From Chitinivibrio alkaliphilus ACht1 (lineage in GTDB: Bacteria > Fibrobacterota > Chitinivibrionia > Chitinivibrionales > Chitinivibrionaceae): a DNA stretch of 64,000 bases. Shown piece after piece: positions 63,996 through 64,000 of this stretch (positions within the stretch are counted from its first letter, which is position 1; every line of letters starts with the position of its first letter). The translations under genes were made by a program, and so were the position numbers. The DNA lies in the NCBI RefSeq assembly GCF_000474745.1, contig NZ_ASJR01000002.1:120901-184900 (forward strand). The letters are read 5' to 3'. The notes under the pieces are model-generated. The model saw only the letters and a list, made by a program, of their open reading frames with translations, was not told the origin of the DNA and did not search any database.

Positions 63996-64000
63996 ATATG

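Noticed and set aside
1..64000. CRISPR arrays, IS elements, prophage genes
   Set aside because: No direct-repeat spacer pattern, transposase, integrase or phage structural gene was seen.

Overview
The window reads as chromosome of a Gram-negative, flagellar/chemotactic, probably anaerobic or microaerophilic bacterium. Envelope genes include a Kdo transferase, Omp85/porin/PorV-like barrels and lipoproteins. Three soluble-signalling styles are seen (HD-GYP, 7TM-HD, hybrid kinase), plus four chemoreceptors, a bacteriohemerythrin and an oxygen-sensitive NrdDG ribonucleotide reductase. Two exported proteins, one a NodB polysaccharide deacetylase, end in domains that look like type IX secretion sorting domains. 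Together these point to the Fibrobacterota/FCB neighbourhood (a Chitinivibrio-like organism is my guess). That placement is inference from protein flavour, not from a marker gene comparison. Apart from one tRNA there are no rRNA genes, IS elements, phage genes or CRISPR arrays.

Layout. 0-12 kb: end of an unidentified signalling protein, a REC-HD-GYP protein, the leftward thiC-fxsA-cupin operon, a DksA-like protein with an Omp85-like barrel, a ROK sugar kinase, GAF-HD-GYP, small membrane genes, dtd, and envelope proteins. 12-21 kb: leftward panB-phosphatase-icd, then rightward ssb, acetyltransferase, CMP-sugar synthase, KdsC-like phosphatase, Kdo transferase, hybrid histidine kinase and a ThiE/TenI-like protein. 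21-28 kb: leftward BtuFCD-like ABC importer, PgpH-type 7TM-HD phosphodiesterase, a coiled-coil LysM/lipoprotein pair, GroES-like and hydroxyacid dehydrogenase genes. 28.5-34.5 kb: tRNA-Arg, SelO, a secreted protein with a sorting domain, a 0.7 kb gene-free stretch, and the frameshifted deacetylase.

34.7-45 kb is a chemosensory island. It holds four methyl-accepting proteins, a porin, a stand-alone solute-binding-like protein, a rhodanese lipoprotein and a bacteriohemerythrin. Two of the receptor genes share 314 identical bases and one of them is a mosaic. 45-54 kb: mutS, a sigma-54 activator with lgt, an SH3 protein, a radical-SAM/DUF2344 fusion and an outer-membrane protein. 54-64 kb: a lipoprotein/PorV-like pair, nrdD-nrdG behind a long inverted repeat and a probable NrdR box pair, then trmJ-aroE-aroA, a cNMP-binding protein and a final outer-membrane protein.

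The most notable sequence-level observation is that three membrane/export genes (Omp85-like at 4.0 kb, deacetylase at 32.3 kb, chemoreceptor at 42.9 kb) each have an N-terminal signal or membrane segment out of frame with the body by the same one-base deficit. Two of these lie at runs of eight T. This could be phase variation, decay or assembly error, and only reads can tell.
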